64,000 nt of DNA. Origin: Cellulomonas sp. Root930. GTDB lineage: Bacteria; Actinomycetota; Actinomycetes; Actinomycetales; Cellulomonadaceae. Under the pieces are notes generated by a model that saw only the letters and a program-made list of their open reading frames with translations, had not been told where the DNA came from and searched no databases. Each line of letters opens with the position of its first letter. Position 1 is the stretch's first letter. Both the position numbers and the translations under genes were made by a program. Location: positions 2,955,879 to 3,019,878 of the forward strand of contig LMJI01000001.1 in assembly GCA_001429255.1 (NCBI GenBank), read 5' to 3'. Shown here in pieces: positions 8,678-17,780 of the stretch.

Positions 8678-9292
8678 GTGCTGAACGGACTGCGCGGCGC
8701 CATGACGCGCTTCTTCACCCCGATCGCCAGGGCGCTCCTGCGGCTGGGCGTCTCACCCGACGCGGTGACCATCGGGGGCACCCTCGTCGTCGTCGTCACG
8801 GCGTTGTGGGCGTTCCCCACCGGGCACCTGCTCGTCGGTGCCCTGGTCATCGGGGTCTTCGTGCTCACCGACTCGCTCGACGGCGTGATGGCGCGGCAGT
8901 CCGGCCGGTCCGGGCCGTGGGGCGCGTTCCTCGACTCGACCCTCGACCGGTTCGGCGACGGCGCGATCTTCGCCGGGCTCGTCCTGTGGTTCACGGCAGG
9001 CGGGGACGACCGGCTCACCGCGGTCCTGGCCCTCGCGTGCCTCGTGCTCGGCTCGATCGTCCCGTACGCCCGCGCCCGGGCCGAGGGTCTCGGCATGACG
9101 GCGTCCGGCGGCATCGCGGAGCGCGCCGACCGGCTCCTTCTCGTCCTCGTGGCGACCGCGGCAGTCGGGTTCGGCGCGCCGGACGTCGTCCTCACCGTCG
9201 TGCTGGCCCTCCTCGCGATCGCGTCGGCCGTGACGGTCGTGCAGCGGATGAGCAAGGTGTACCGCCAGGCCGCGACGCAGGTGTCCGAGTGA
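8678..9292 (+). CDS. pgsA: Phosphatidylinositol phosphate synthase (CDP-alcohol phosphatidyltransferase)
   Basis: An integral membrane enzyme that joins CDP-diacylglycerol to inositol-1-phosphate, the committed step to phosphatidylinositol in actinobacteria. The CDP-alcohol phosphotransferase signature D-x2-D-G-x2-A-R-x8-G-x3-D-x3-D is complete, from TDSLDGVMAR to FLDSTLDRFGD (about residues 67-96). Around it are about six hydrophobic helices. The family also includes phosphatidylglycerophosphate synthase, but the gene order HIT, pgsA, acyltransferase, pimA marks the inositol enzyme. The start GTG (MLNGLRGAMTRFF) is chosen on the typical N-terminus. The stop overlaps the next start by 4 bases. 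Confidence 0.92.
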   Translation: MLNGLRGAMTRFFTPIARALLRLGVSPDAVTIGGTLVVVVTALWAFPTGHLLVGALVIGVFVLTDSLDGVMARQSGRSGPWGAFLDSTLDRFGDGAIFAGLVLWFTAGGDDRLTAVLALACLVLGSIVPYARARAEGLGMTASGGIAERADRLLLVLVATAAVGFGAPDVVLTVVLALLAIASAVTVVQRMSKVYRQAATQVSE

Positions 9293-10251
9293 AGGTGGAC
9301 GTCGCCCGCGCCTACGCCCTCGCGTGGAAGGTGGCCGGCAGGCTGCCCGGCGTGGTGCTGCGCGCCCTGTGCGACCTCGCGGCGGACGTGTCCTGGCTGC
9401 GTCGCGGCGGCGGGGTCCGCCAGCTGGAGAGGAACCTCGCTCGGGTGCGTCCCGAGCTGGACGCGCGCGGCCTGCGCAGGCTCAGCCGGGCGGGCATGCG
9501 GTCGTACATGCGCTACTTCGGGGAGGCGTTCGCCCTCGCGACGATGTCCGAGGAGCAGGTGGACGCACGCGTCCGGGCCGTCGGCATGGAGAACCTGCGC
9601 CGCTTCACGGACCAGGGCCAGGCCGTCATCCTCGCGCTCGGTCACACCGGCAACTGGGACCTCGCCGGCGCGTACTCCACGCGGGTGATCGCGCCGGTCA
9701 CCACGGTGGCGGAGCGCCTCGAGCCCGAGGAGCTGTTCCAGGAGTTCGTCGCGTTCCGGGAGAGCATCGGGATCACGATCTTCCCGCTGACCGGCGGCGG
9801 AGACGTGTTCCGCGGCCTGGTGCGCGCTGCACGTGGGGGGGCGGGCCTCCTGCCCCTGCTCGCGGACCGCGACCTCACGGCCAAGGGCCTCGAGGTGGAC
9901 CTGTTCGGCCACCGCGCGCGCGTCGCCGCGGGTCCCGCCGCGCTGTCGGTGACGACCGGTGCGCCGCTGGTCACCACGGTCATCTACTACGAGCGCCTCC
10001 GCGGCGCGCAACGTCGGGCGGCCGGCTCGCCGTGGGGCATCGTCATCCAGTTCAACAAGGCGATCGAGATGCCCGCCGACCTGCCGCGTGCCGACCGGGT
10101 GCGCGCGTTGACGCAGGCCTGGGTCGACGAGTTCGCCGCCGGCGTCCGGCAGCGCCCGCAGGACTGGCACATGCTGCAGAAGGTGTTCGTGGAGGACCTG
10201 GACCCCGCTCGCTACGAGGCGACGCTCGCGGCGCAGGGGAGTGCGCCGTGA
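9289..10251 (+). CDS. Phosphatidylinositol mannoside acyltransferase (LpxL-like)
   Basis: A 320-residue member of the lysophospholipid acyltransferase (LpxL/HtrB) family. The catalytic H-x4-D motif is in GHTGNWDLAG (about residue 120), followed by the family elements FPLTGGGDVFR and LLADRDLTAKGLEVDLFG. In Mycobacterium the gene at this position (PatA/PatB1 type) acylates the 6-position mannose of PIM1. GTG 9289 overlaps the pgsA stop and the gene's own stop overlaps pimA, so the three are translationally coupled. Confidence 0.9.
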   Translation: MKVDVARAYALAWKVAGRLPGVVLRALCDLAADVSWLRRGGGVRQLERNLARVRPELDARGLRRLSRAGMRSYMRYFGEAFALATMSEEQVDARVRAVGMENLRRFTDQGQAVILALGHTGNWDLAGAYSTRVIAPVTTVAERLEPEELFQEFVAFRESIGITIFPLTGGGDVFRGLVRAARGGAGLLPLLADRDLTAKGLEVDLFGHRARVAAGPAALSVTTGAPLVTTVIYYERLRGAQRRAAGSPWGIVIQFNKAIEMPADLPRADRVRALTQAWVDEFAAGVRQRPQDWHMLQKVFVEDLDPARYEATLAAQGSAP

Positions 10252-11474
10252 GCCCGCGCAGGGCGGAGCGGGCGCTGCGGGTCGGGATCGTGTGCCCGTA
10301 CTCCTACGACGTCCCCGGCGGGGTGCAGTTCCACGTGCGGGACCTGGCCGAGGCGCTGATCGCCCGCGGGCACGACGTGTCGGTCCTGGTGCCTGCGGAC
10401 GACGACACCCCGATCCCGCCGTACATGACCGCTGCCGGCCGTGCCATCCCGGTCCGGTACAACGGGGCGGTCGCGCGGATGACGTTCGGACCGGTGACGG
10501 CCGCGCGCGTCCGCAAGTGGCTCGCGGCGGGGGAGTTCGACGTGCTGCACCTGCACGAGCCGGTCACGCCCAGCCTCGGGATGCTCGCCCTGTGGATCGC
10601 CGACGGCCCCATCGTGGCTACGTTCCACACCGCCCTGATCCGCTCGCGGCCGCTCCAGATGGCCTATCCCTTGGTGCGGCAGTCCCTGGAGAAGATCTCC
10701 GCCCGGATCGCCGTGTCGGAGGACGCGCGCCGCACCCTGGTCGAGCACATGGGTGGCGACGCGGTGGTGATCCCGAACGGTGTCTACGTCGACGCGTTCA
10801 CCGCGGCACAGCCGGACCCCCGGTGGACCGGCACCCCCGAGCGGCCCACGATCGCGTTCCTCGGGCGGCTCGACGAGGCGCGCAAGGGTCTGCCGGTCCT
10901 CCTCGAGGCCGTGCCCCACGTGCTCGCCGCCATTCCCGGTGCCCGCTTCCTCGTCGCCGGTCGCGGTGAGACCGGTCCCGACGAGGTGCGCGAGCTGCTG
11001 GGCGAGCAGGCGGCGGCTGCCGTCGAGTTCCTCGGCGGGATCTCCGACGACGACAAGGCGAACCTGCTGGCCTCGGTCGACGTCTACTGCGGTCCGCAGA
11101 CCGGCGGCGAGAGCTTCGGGATCGTCCTGGTCGAGGCGATGAGCGCGGGAGCCACCGTCGTCGCCAGCGACCTCGGGGCGTTCTCGCGCGTGCTCGACGA
11201 CGGCGAGGCCGGCGAGCTGTTCCGCACCGGGGACAGCCAGGACCTCGCGCGCACGCTGGTGCGGGTGCTGCAGGACCCGGAGCTGCGGGCCCGGGTCTCC
11301 GCGCACGCGCTCGAGGTCGTCCGGCAGTACGACTGGTCGACCGTGACGGACCAGGTGCTGGCCGTCTACGAGATGGTCGTGGCCGGGCGGCAGTCACCCG
11401 TCGGCGAGGACCCGTCGTCGGTGCGGGGCGCGCGGCTGCTCGAGCTGCGCCGGAACAGGGGTGAGTCCCGATGA
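10248..11474 (+). CDS. pimA: Phosphatidyl-myo-inositol alpha-mannosyltransferase PimA
   Basis: GT4-family glycosyltransferase (408 residues) that transfers mannose from GDP-mannose to phosphatidylinositol at the cytoplasmic face, starting PIM synthesis. The N-terminal half has YDVPGGVQFHVRDLAEALI and HLHEPVTPSLGM, where the acceptor and membrane contact sit. The C-terminal half has the GDP-mannose site with FLGRLDEARKGL and the E-x7-E motif GESFGIVLVEAM. The length is typical. It follows the acyltransferase with a 4-base overlap and is overlapped in turn by the next gene. Confidence 0.95.
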   Translation: MSPRRAERALRVGIVCPYSYDVPGGVQFHVRDLAEALIARGHDVSVLVPADDDTPIPPYMTAAGRAIPVRYNGAVARMTFGPVTAARVRKWLAAGEFDVLHLHEPVTPSLGMLALWIADGPIVATFHTALIRSRPLQMAYPLVRQSLEKISARIAVSEDARRTLVEHMGGDAVVIPNGVYVDAFTAAQPDPRWTGTPERPTIAFLGRLDEARKGLPVLLEAVPHVLAAIPGARFLVAGRGETGPDEVRELLGEQAAAAVEFLGGISDDDKANLLASVDVYCGPQTGGESFGIVLVEAMSAGATVVASDLGAFSRVLDDGEAGELFRTGDSQDLARTLVRVLQDPELRARVSAHALEVVRQYDWSTVTDQVLAVYEMVVAGRQSPVGEDPSSVRGARLLELRRNRGESR

Positions 11475-12127
11475 GATGGTCCGAGATCACCGTCTACGTG
11501 ACGATCGTCCTCGCGCTCGCCGGGTGGTGGCTGTGGGTGGCGGCGTCGCGCCTGGACCGCCTGCACCGGAAGGTCGGGACGTCCCGCGCGGTGCTCGACG
11601 CCCAGCTGGTCCGCCGCGCGACGGTCGCGGCGGAGATCGCGACGTCCGGCCTGCTTGACCCCGTGAGCTCCGTGCTCGTCGGCGAGGCGGCGTGGGCCGC
11701 GCTGTCGACGGGGACGAGCGAGCTGCCTGCCGACCTGCTCGCCCTGGTGGGACCCGACGACGTCCCCGCCGGCGGTGCGGCGCTGCTGGACGTCGACCGC
11801 GGGGGCATCGAGAGCGAGCTGTCGGCGACGTTGCGCGAGGCGCTCGACGAGCCCGAGGAGGTGGCCGCGCTGCGCGCCGACCCCGCGGGTGAGGAGCTGA
11901 TCGCGCTTCTCGCCTCGTCCTGGTACCGGGTGCAGCTGGCCCGCCGGTTCCACAACGAGGCGGTCGCCCAGACGGCGCGCGCCCGGCGCGGCCCGCTGGT
12001 CCGGCTGCTGCGGCTGGCCGGCCACGCGCCCGAGCCGCGAAGCCTCGAGATGGACGACGCCTGGCCCGAGAACCTCGGCCGTCCGGGCGCGCGCAGCGGT
12101 CCCGCGGAGACCGCCGCCCCGCGCTGA
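11471..12127 (+). CDS. LemA-like single-span membrane protein
   Basis: 218 residues: an N-terminal transmembrane helix (about 6-26, [18 protein letters not shown]) followed by a cytoplasmic alpha-helical domain. The pattern [20 protein letters not shown] after the membrane helix, and [18 protein letters not shown] with ...RSLEMDD near the end, resemble the two conserved ends of the LemA fold (R-Y-N-x-V and a final F-E). I regard it as a divergent LemA-like protein. Its function is unknown. It overlaps pimA by 4 bases, which ties it to the PIM operon, and it is the last gene before the pdxS promoter. Confidence 0.7.
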   Translation: MRWSEITVYVTIVLALAGWWLWVAASRLDRLHRKVGTSRAVLDAQLVRRATVAAEIATSGLLDPVSSVLVGEAAWAALSTGTSELPADLLALVGPDDVPAGGAALLDVDRGGIESELSATLREALDEPEEVAALRADPAGEELIALLASSWYRVQLARRFHNEAVAQTARARRGPLVRLLRLAGHAPEPRSLEMDDAWPENLGRPGARSGPAETAAPR

Positions 12128-12157
12128 GACGCGCCCGGACGTGCGTCGAGCACGGTC

Positions 12158-12201
12158 TACGATTGCCCGATCAGGCCGCCGTCCCTCTCGAGGTGGCGGC
12201 C
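12158..12201 (+). promoter_or_regulatory. -10 box and 5' UTR hairpin of pdxS
   Basis: TACGAT (12158-12163) is a plausible -10 box. Just downstream, GGCCGCC (12174-12180) pairs perfectly with GGCGGCC (12195-12201), and an inner CCT/AGG pairs around CTCG. The stem would sit at the very 5' end of the pdxS mRNA, 35 bases before the start. Confidence 0.45.
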
Positions 12202-12236
12202 ACACCCCGACCGCACCACGATCTGTGAGGCTCGAC

Positions 12237-13160
12237 GTGACCAGCGAGAACAGCCAGCCCACCACCGCGACGCACGCCGGCGTCATCGGCACCGCCCGCG
12301 TGAAGCGGGGGATGGCCGAGATGCTCAAGGGCGGCGTCATCATGGACGTCGTCACCGCGGAGCAGGCGAAGATCGCCGAGGACGCCGGAGCCGTCGCCGT
12401 GATGGCCCTCGAGCGCGTGCCCGCCGACATCCGCGCCCAGGGTGGCGTCGCGCGCATGAGCGACCCGGACCTGATCGACGGCATCATCGAGGCCGTCTCC
12501 ATCCCCGTCATGGCGAAGGCCCGGATCGGCCACTTCGTCGAGGCGCAGGTGCTCCAGTCGCTCGGTGTCGACTACGTCGACGAGTCCGAGGTGCTCACGC
12601 CCGCCGACTACGCGCACCACATCGACAAGTGGGCCTTCACGGTTCCCTTCGTCTGCGGCGCCACCAACCTCGGCGAGGCCCTGCGCCGCATCACCGAGGG
12701 CGCGGCCATGATCCGCTCCAAGGGCGAGGCCGGCACGGGCGACGTCTCCAACGCGACCACGCACATGCGCACCCTGCGTGACCAGATCCGCCGCCTCACC
12801 TCGCTGCCGGAGGACGAGCTGTTCGTCGCCGCCAAGGAGCTGCAGGCGCCGTACGACCTGGTCAAGGAGGTCGCCCAGGCGGGCAAGCTCCCGGTCGTGC
12901 TGTTCACCGCAGGTGGCATCGCCACCCCGGCGGACGCCGCGATGATGATGCAGCTCGGTGCCGAGGGCGTGTTCGTCGGCTCCGGGATCTTCAAGTCGGG
13001 CAACCCGGCCGAGCGCGCCGCGGCGATCGTCAAGGCCACCACGTTCTTCGACGACCCGGACGTCATCGCCAAGGTCTCGCGCGGTCTCGGCGAGGCCATG
13101 GTCGGCATCAACGTCGAGGACGTGCCGGAGCCGCACCGCCTCGCCGAGCGCGGCTGGTGA
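12237..13160 (+). CDS. pdxS: Pyridoxal 5'-phosphate synthase lyase subunit PdxS
   Basis: The TIM-barrel subunit (307 residues) that builds PLP from ribose-5-phosphate, glyceraldehyde-3-phosphate and ammonia delivered by PdxT. The Schiff-base lysine is in [12 protein letters not shown] and the second lysine in [11 protein letters not shown]. Other landmarks are [29 protein letters not shown] and the phosphate loop [13 protein letters not shown] 12237 is preferred over upstream GTG or ATG codons because GTGAGG precedes it and the resulting N-terminus has family length. Its partner pdxT is 1.9 kb away beyond an antisense kynU, an unusual separation. Confidence 0.96.
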   Translation: MTSENSQPTTATHAGVIGTARVKRGMAEMLKGGVIMDVVTAEQAKIAEDAGAVAVMALERVPADIRAQGGVARMSDPDLIDGIIEAVSIPVMAKARIGHFVEAQVLQSLGVDYVDESEVLTPADYAHHIDKWAFTVPFVCGATNLGEALRRITEGAAMIRSKGEAGTGDVSNATTHMRTLRDQIRRLTSLPEDELFVAAKELQAPYDLVKEVAQAGKLPVVLFTAGGIATPADAAMMMQLGAEGVFVGSGIFKSGNPAERAAAIVKATTFFDDPDVIAKVSRGLGEAMVGINVEDVPEPHRLAERGW

Positions 13161-13786
13161 CGCAGGACCACGCCATGTCGGAGGCCGCGGACGAGTCGTC
13201 CGCGGCCTCTGCCGTGCCCTCCCGGTCGAGCGCCGACGGCGGGGGGCCGGTGCACGCGCTCGGGACGGAGTGGCGGCGGGGCGACGACGGCCTGCTGTTC
13301 CGCGAGGCGGCCCGCGTGATCCTGCTCGACGAGGACGACCGGGTGCTGCTGATCCGTGGGCACGACGCCGACCAGCCCGACCGCAGCTGGTGGTTCACGG
13401 TCGGCGGGGGGATCGACGACGGCGAGGACGCCCTGTCCGCCGCGGTGCGCGAGGTCCGCGAGGAGACCGGCATCGTGCTCGACCCCGCGCAGGTCCTCGG
13501 GCCTGTGTTCACCCGGTCGGCGATCTTCGACTTCTACGCCGAGCACTGCCGGCAGGACGAGGTCCTGTACCTGGCGCGCGTCCCCGCCGCCGCGTTCGCC
13601 GCGGTCGACCGGGCCGGTTGGACCGACCTGGAGCTCGACGTCATCGACGAGCTGCGCTGGTGGTCGCTCGACGACCTCGACCTGGTGGACCTCGAGGTGT
13701 TCCCCGACCGGCTGGTCGAGCTGGTCCGCGGGCTGCTGCCGGCGTGGGACGGCGTGACGCGTCACCTCGGGCTCGCCCGCGAGTAG
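13157..13786 (+). CDS. Nudix hydrolase
   Basis: 209 residues with a full Nudix box, [20 protein letters not shown] followed by TG, which binds the divalent metal and cleaves X-linked nucleoside diphosphates. The substrate is not predictable. The first 35 residues are Ser/Ala-rich and probably disordered. The GTG start overlaps the pdxS stop (GTGA); ATG 13175 is an alternative. A Nudix gene close to pimA and pdxS also occurs in Mycobacterium. It ends one base before the convergent kynU stop. Confidence 0.88.
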   Translation: MTQDHAMSEAADESSAASAVPSRSSADGGGPVHALGTEWRRGDDGLLFREAARVILLDEDDRVLLIRGHDADQPDRSWWFTVGGGIDDGEDALSAAVREVREETGIVLDPAQVLGPVFTRSAIFDFYAEHCRQDEVLYLARVPAAAFAAVDRAGWTDLELDVIDELRWWSLDDLDLVDLEVFPDRLVELVRGLLPAWDGVTRHLGLARE

Positions 13787-13787
13787 G

Positions 13788-15020
13788 TCAGGTGACGACG
13801 TTCCGCCTCGACCACGCCGGGTTCAGGTGCTCGCCGCGGTCCAGCACGTCCCGGAGCGTCCGCGCGGCGGTGACCAGGTCCGCATGGGTCAGGTACGGCG
13901 CCGCGACGCCCAGGCGCACGATGTCCGGCGTCCGGAAGTCGCCGACGACGCCGCGGGCGGCGAGGGCCTGCACGATCCCGTAGGCGTCGGGGTGCCGGAA
14001 GGCCACCTGTGAGCCGCGCAGCCGGTCGACCTCCGGCGAGACGAGCGCCGCCTCCGGCACGACCGCGGCGACCGCGTCCCGCAGGAACCGCGTGAGGGAC
14101 AGCGAGCGGACGCGGACGTCGTCGATCGTGAGGCCGTCGAACGCGCGGAGCGCCGCCTCGAGAGCGAGGAGCGAGAGCATCGGCGGGGTGCCGATCCGTG
14201 CCCGCGCGATGCCCGGGGCGCCCCGGTACACGCCGGCCATCGCGAACGGCTCCGCGTGGCCGTTCCACCCCGGCACGACGTTGACGAAGGCGGCGTGGTG
14301 CCGGGCCGCGACGTAGCCGTACGCGGGGGCGCCGGGACCGCCGTTGAGGTACTTGTAGCCGCAGCCCACCGCGAGGTCGACGTCGTGCTCGTCGAGCCCG
14401 ACCGGGAGGGCACCCGCGGAGTGGCACAGGTCCCAGACGACGACCGCGCCGGCGTCGTGCGCGGCCGCCGTGATTCCCGGCAGGTCGAGCAGCTCGCCGG
14501 TCCGGTAGTCCACGTGGGACAGGACGACGGCTGCGACCTCCGACCCCAGGCGTGCACCGATCTCGGCGGGGGAGGCGTGCTCCACACGCCAGCCGACCTG
14601 GGTGGCGACGCCGGCGATCACGTACTGGTCGGTGGGGAACGAACCCGGCTCCGTCAGCACGACCGAGCGGTCCGGGCGCAGGGCCGCGGCAGCGTGCAGC
14701 GACTGGTGCAGGCGGACGCTCGTGGAGTCGCCGACGACGATCTGGCCCGGCGCGGCGCCGACGAGCCGCCCGACGGCGTCGCCCACACGCTCGGGGGCGT
14801 CCCACCAGCCGTGCGTGTTCCACGAGCCGATCAGGTCGCGCCCCCACTGCTCGCGCACGGCCGACTCGATCGCCTCCGGCACGCCGACGGGGAGTGCCCC
14901 GAGCGAGTTCCCGTCGAGGTACACGACTCCGTCGGGGAGCAGGAACCGGTCCCGGAGGTCGGTCGCCGCGTGCTGGGCGTCGAGGGCGGCGGCCCGTGCG
15001 TCGAGGTCGTCGGAGGTCAC
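13788..15020 (-). CDS. kynU: Kynureninase
   Basis: PLP enzyme (410 residues) that hydrolyses L-kynurenine to anthranilate and alanine in tryptophan breakdown. Visible are [11 protein letters not shown] near the N-terminus, [12 protein letters not shown] for cofactor phosphate binding, the stretch [16 protein letters not shown] with the PLP-contacting aspartate, and the internal aldimine lysine in [14 protein letters not shown]. No kynA or kynB lies beside it. It is on the opposite strand between pdxS and pdxT. Its product needs the PLP they make, but shared regulation is not shown. Confidence 0.93.
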   Translation of the reverse strand: MTSDDLDARAAALDAQHAATDLRDRFLLPDGVVYLDGNSLGALPVGVPEAIESAVREQWGRDLIGSWNTHGWWDAPERVGDAVGRLVGAAPGQIVVGDSTSVRLHQSLHAAAALRPDRSVVLTEPGSFPTDQYVIAGVATQVGWRVEHASPAEIGARLGSEVAAVVLSHVDYRTGELLDLPGITAAAHDAGAVVVWDLCHSAGALPVGLDEHDVDLAVGCGYKYLNGGPGAPAYGYVAARHHAAFVNVVPGWNGHAEPFAMAGVYRGAPGIARARIGTPPMLSLLALEAALRAFDGLTIDDVRVRSLSLTRFLRDAVAAVVPEAALVSPEVDRLRGSQVAFRHPDAYGIVQALAARGVVGDFRTPDIVRLGVAAPYLTHADLVTAARTLRDVLDRGEHLNPAWSRRNVVT

Positions 15021-15050
15021 GGCGGCGAGCCTACGGCCGCGGTCGACGCC

Positions 15051-15056
15051 TAGACT
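15051..15056 (+). promoter_or_regulatory. -10 box TAGACT of pdxT (leaderless)
   Basis: TAGACT ends 8 bases before the pdxT GTG, and no ribosome-binding site lies between. The transcript should start at or beside the start codon. It gives pdxT a promoter of its own, needed because kynU interrupts the path from pdxS. Confidence 0.55.
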
Positions 15057-15064
15057 CGCCCGTC

Positions 15065-15664
15065 GTGACCGTGACCGTCGGAGTCCTCGCCCTGCAGGGA
15101 GACGTGCGCGAGCACGTGCACGCCCTCACGTCCGTGGGTGCGCAGGCCGTGCCCGTGCGCCGGCAGCGGGAGCTCGACACGGTCGACGCCCTCGTGATCC
15201 CGGGCGGGGAGTCGACGACGATCGACAAGCTCCTGCGGGCGTTCGAGCTGTTCGGGCCGGTCCAGGAGCGGTTGCGCGCCGGGATGCCCGCGTACGGGTC
15301 GTGCGCGGGGATGATCCTGCTGGCGGACCGCGTGATCGGCGGGATCGAGGGCCAGCAGACGCTCGGCGGGGTCGACGTCACCGTGCGCCGCAACGCGTTC
15401 GGGCGGCAGGTGGAGTCGTTCGAGACCGACCTGTCGATCGAGGGCGTCGACGGGCAGGTGCACGCGGTGTTCATCCGGGCGCCGTGGGTCGAGGAGGTCG
15501 GTCCCGCCGCCACGGTGCTGGCACGCGTCGAGTCGGGTCCCGCCGCCGGTAGGATCGTGGCCGTCCGCCAGGGCCCCTTGCTCGTGACCTCGTTCCACCC
15601 GGAGGTCACCGGTGACACCCGGGTGCACCAACTGTTCGTAGAGATCGTCCGCGACACCGTGTGA
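15065..15664 (+). CDS. pdxT: Pyridoxal 5'-phosphate synthase glutaminase subunit PdxT
   Basis: Class I glutamine amidotransferase (199 residues) that feeds ammonia to PdxS. The N-terminus has [12 protein letters not shown], then IPGGESTTI, the nucleophile cysteine in [11 protein letters not shown], and the His-Glu pair in [10 protein letters not shown]. The start GTG 15065 follows the TAGACT box directly. A YebC-type regulator follows 49 bases downstream, the common actinobacterial order. Confidence 0.95.
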   Translation: MTVTVGVLALQGDVREHVHALTSVGAQAVPVRRQRELDTVDALVIPGGESTTIDKLLRAFELFGPVQERLRAGMPAYGSCAGMILLADRVIGGIEGQQTLGGVDVTVRRNAFGRQVESFETDLSIEGVDGQVHAVFIRAPWVEEVGPAATVLARVESGPAAGRIVAVRQGPLLVTSFHPEVTGDTRVHQLFVEIVRDTV

Positions 15665-15713
15665 GGCGCAGCAGCCGGCACAGGTCGCGGGAGACGAAGG
15701 GGTAGCTGAAGCG

Positions 15714-16469
15714 ATGTCGGGTCACTCCAAGTGGGCCACCACCAAGCACAAGAAGGCCGTGGTCGACGCCAAGCGGAGCAAGCTCTTCGCCAAGCTGATC
15801 AAGAACATCGAGGTGGCCGCGCGCACCGGCGGCGGTGACCTCGCGGGCAACCCGACGCTCTTCGACGCGGTCCAGAAGGCCAAGAAGAACTCGGTCCCGA
15901 TCGACAACATCAACCGTGCGGTCAAGCGCGGGTCCGGCCAGGAGGCCGGTGGCGCCGACTACGCGACGATCATGTACGAGGGCTACGGATCCGGCGGCAT
16001 CGCGGTGCTGGTCGAGTGCCTGACCGACAACCGCAACCGTGCGGCGTCCGACGTCCGCGTCGCGTTCACGCGCAACGGCGGTCAGATGGCCGACCCCGGC
16101 TCGGTCTCGTACCTGTTCTCCCGCAAGGGCGTCGTCATCGTGCCCAAGGAGGGCACCGACGAGGACTCGGTGGTCGAGGCGGTCCTCGACGCCGGCGGCG
16201 AAGAGGTCAACGACATCGGCGAGGCGTTCGAGGTCCTCTCGGAGGCGACCGACCTCGTCCCCGTCCGCACGGCCCTGCAGAACGCCGGCATCGAGTACGA
16301 CTCCGCGGACGTCGTGTTCTGGCCCGCCACGCAGATCGAGGTCGACGCCGAGGGCGCGCGCAAGATCCTGCGCCTCATCGACGCGCTCGAGGACTCCGAC
16401 GACGTGCAGAACGTCTACGCGAACTTCGACGCCTCCGACGAGGTCATGGCGGAGCTCGAGGAGGACTGA
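15714..16469 (+). CDS. YebC/PmpR-family regulator (TACO1-like)
   Basis: 251 residues with the family start [19 protein letters not shown], the central [23 protein letters not shown] and three alpha/beta domains. Members were described as DNA-binding regulators, including of ruvC or quorum genes. More recent work links the family to translation of difficult motifs such as polyproline. Which role applies here is open. The ATG has a GGGGTAG ribosome-binding site. It precedes ruvC by 48 bases, as in most bacteria. Confidence 0.93.
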   Translation: MSGHSKWATTKHKKAVVDAKRSKLFAKLIKNIEVAARTGGGDLAGNPTLFDAVQKAKKNSVPIDNINRAVKRGSGQEAGGADYATIMYEGYGSGGIAVLVECLTDNRNRAASDVRVAFTRNGGQMADPGSVSYLFSRKGVVIVPKEGTDEDSVVEAVLDAGGEEVNDIGEAFEVLSEATDLVPVRTALQNAGIEYDSADVVFWPATQIEVDAEGARKILRLIDALEDSDDVQNVYANFDASDEVMAELEED

Positions 16470-16517
16470 CCTGCGCGCCTCCCGGTCGGGCGCCCGATCG
16501 GTTGCGAGCATGAGCCC

Positions 16518-17084
16518 GTGCGCGTCCTCGGTGTCGACCCCGGCCTGACCAGGTGCGGTCTCGGCGTCGTCGACGGTCTCTCGTCCCGCCGGCTGTCCAT
16601 GGTGGCCGTCGGCGTCGCGACGTCCGACGCCCTGTGGGACGTCGACCAGCGGCTGCTGGTCATCGAGCGGCAGATCGAGGAGTGGCTCGAGGAGCACGCG
16701 CCCGACGCCGTGGCGGTCGAGCGGGTGTTCGCGCAGCAGAACCTGCGCACCGTCATGGGCACCGCGCAGGTCGCCGGCATCGCGATGGTCGCGGCGGCGC
16801 GCCGCCGGATCCCCGTGGCGCTGCACACGCCGAGCGAGGTCAAGGCCGCGGTGACCGGCAACGGGCGCGCGGACAAGGCGCAGGTCCAGACGATGGTGCA
16901 GCGACTGCTGCAGCTCGACGAGCTGCCCCGACCGGCGGACGCGGCCGATGCGCTGGCCCTCGCCGTCTGTCACCTGTGGCGACCCGCCGGTGCCCTCGGC
17001 GCACCCCAGCGCGCGCCGGGCTCGTTGACGGCCGCGCAGCGGGCGTGGGCCACCGCCGAGCAGGCGGCCCGGCGCCGCGGCTGA
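16518..17084 (+). CDS. ruvC: Holliday junction resolvase RuvC
   Basis: RNase H-fold endonuclease that cuts four-way junctions symmetrically as a dimer. Acidic active-site residues are visible in [12 protein letters not shown] (first Asp), [10 protein letters not shown] (Glu) and the C-terminal [12 protein letters not shown] (Asp pair). The length of 188 residues is normal. The GTG start gives the canonical [10 protein letters not shown]-terminus. It is followed by an 84-base gap containing a LexA-like box, so ruvAB may be induced separately from ruvC. Confidence 0.96.
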   Translation: MRVLGVDPGLTRCGLGVVDGLSSRRLSMVAVGVATSDALWDVDQRLLVIERQIEEWLEEHAPDAVAVERVFAQQNLRTVMGTAQVAGIAMVAAARRRIPVALHTPSEVKAAVTGNGRADKAQVQTMVQRLLQLDELPRPADAADALALAVCHLWRPAGALGAPQRAPGSLTAAQRAWATAEQAARRRG

Positions 17085-17094
17085 CCGCGTGTCT

Positions 17095-17110
17095 TCGTAC
17101 ACGTGTTCGT
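17095..17110 (+). promoter_or_regulatory. LexA-like SOS box upstream of ruvA
   Basis: TCGTACACGTGTTCGT differs at two outer positions from the actinobacterial SOS consensus TCGAAC-N4-GTTCGA. It sits in the ruvC-ruvA gap, 58 bases before the ruvA start. Confidence 0.6.
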
Positions 17111-17168
17111 CTGCGTATGCCAGAGTGTCCGGCAGAAGATCTCGTTCTCGACTCATGGAGGTGGCCGG

Positions 17169-17780
17169 GTGATCGCGTCGGTCCACGGCACGGTGCAGGC
17201 GTTGCGGCTCGACGCCGCGGTGGTCGAGGTCGGGGGAGTCGGGCTGCTCGTGCACGCGACACCGGCCACCCTCGCCGGGCTGCGGGTGGGGTCGACCGCG
17301 CAGCTGGCCACGTCGCTGCTGGTGCGGGAGGACGCGCTGACCCTGTTCGGCTTCGCCGACGCCGACGAGCGCGAGGTCTTCGAGACCGTCCAGACGGTCA
17401 GCGGGGTCGGTCCCCGGCTGGCACTGGCGATGCTCGCGGTGCACACGCCCGACGGTCTGCGGCGCGCGGTGCTCGACGAGGACCTCAAGGCCCTGCAGCG
17501 CGTGCCGGGTATCGGGCTCAAGGGCGCGCAGCGGATCGTGCTCGAGCTCAAGGACCGGATCGGCGCCCCCGCGAACGTGTCCGCCCCGGCGGCCGCGGTG
17601 TTCGGCGGTGACCGCCGTGACCAGGTGGTCGAGGCGCTCGTCGGCCTGGGCTGGAACGCGCGCGCAGCCGGTGACGCGGTGTCGACCGTCCTGGAGGGCA
17701 CCGAAGGGCCGGTGGCGGCCGACGAGGTCGCCGGCGTGCTGCGTGCGGCGCTCCGGACGCTGGGCGGCGGGCATGGCTGA
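17169..17780 (+). CDS. ruvA: Holliday junction branch migration protein RuvA
   Basis: 203-residue tetrameric junction-binding protein that positions two RuvB rings. Domain I starts [20 protein letters not shown]. Domain II has the helix-hairpin-helix pair [13 protein letters not shown] and [18 protein letters not shown]. Domain III (about 155-203) is the flexible RuvB-contacting end with [20 protein letters not shown] 17169 is chosen because GGAGG precedes it and it gives the normal N-terminus; GTG 17103 would add about 22 unrelated residues. Its end overlaps ruvB by 8 bases. Confidence 0.95.
   Translation: MIASVHGTVQALRLDAAVVEVGGVGLLVHATPATLAGLRVGSTAQLATSLLVREDALTLFGFADADEREVFETVQTVSGVGPRLALAMLAVHTPDGLRRAVLDEDLKALQRVPGIGLKGAQRIVLELKDRIGAPANVSAPAAAVFGGDRRDQVVEALVGLGWNARAAGDAVSTVLEGTEGPVAADEVAGVLRAALRTLGGGHG

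Noticed and set aside
17103..17168. Upstream GTG 17103 as the ruvA start
   Set aside because: It would add 22 residues unlike any RuvA and overlaps the LexA-like box; GTG 17169 has GGAGG and the canonical N-terminus.
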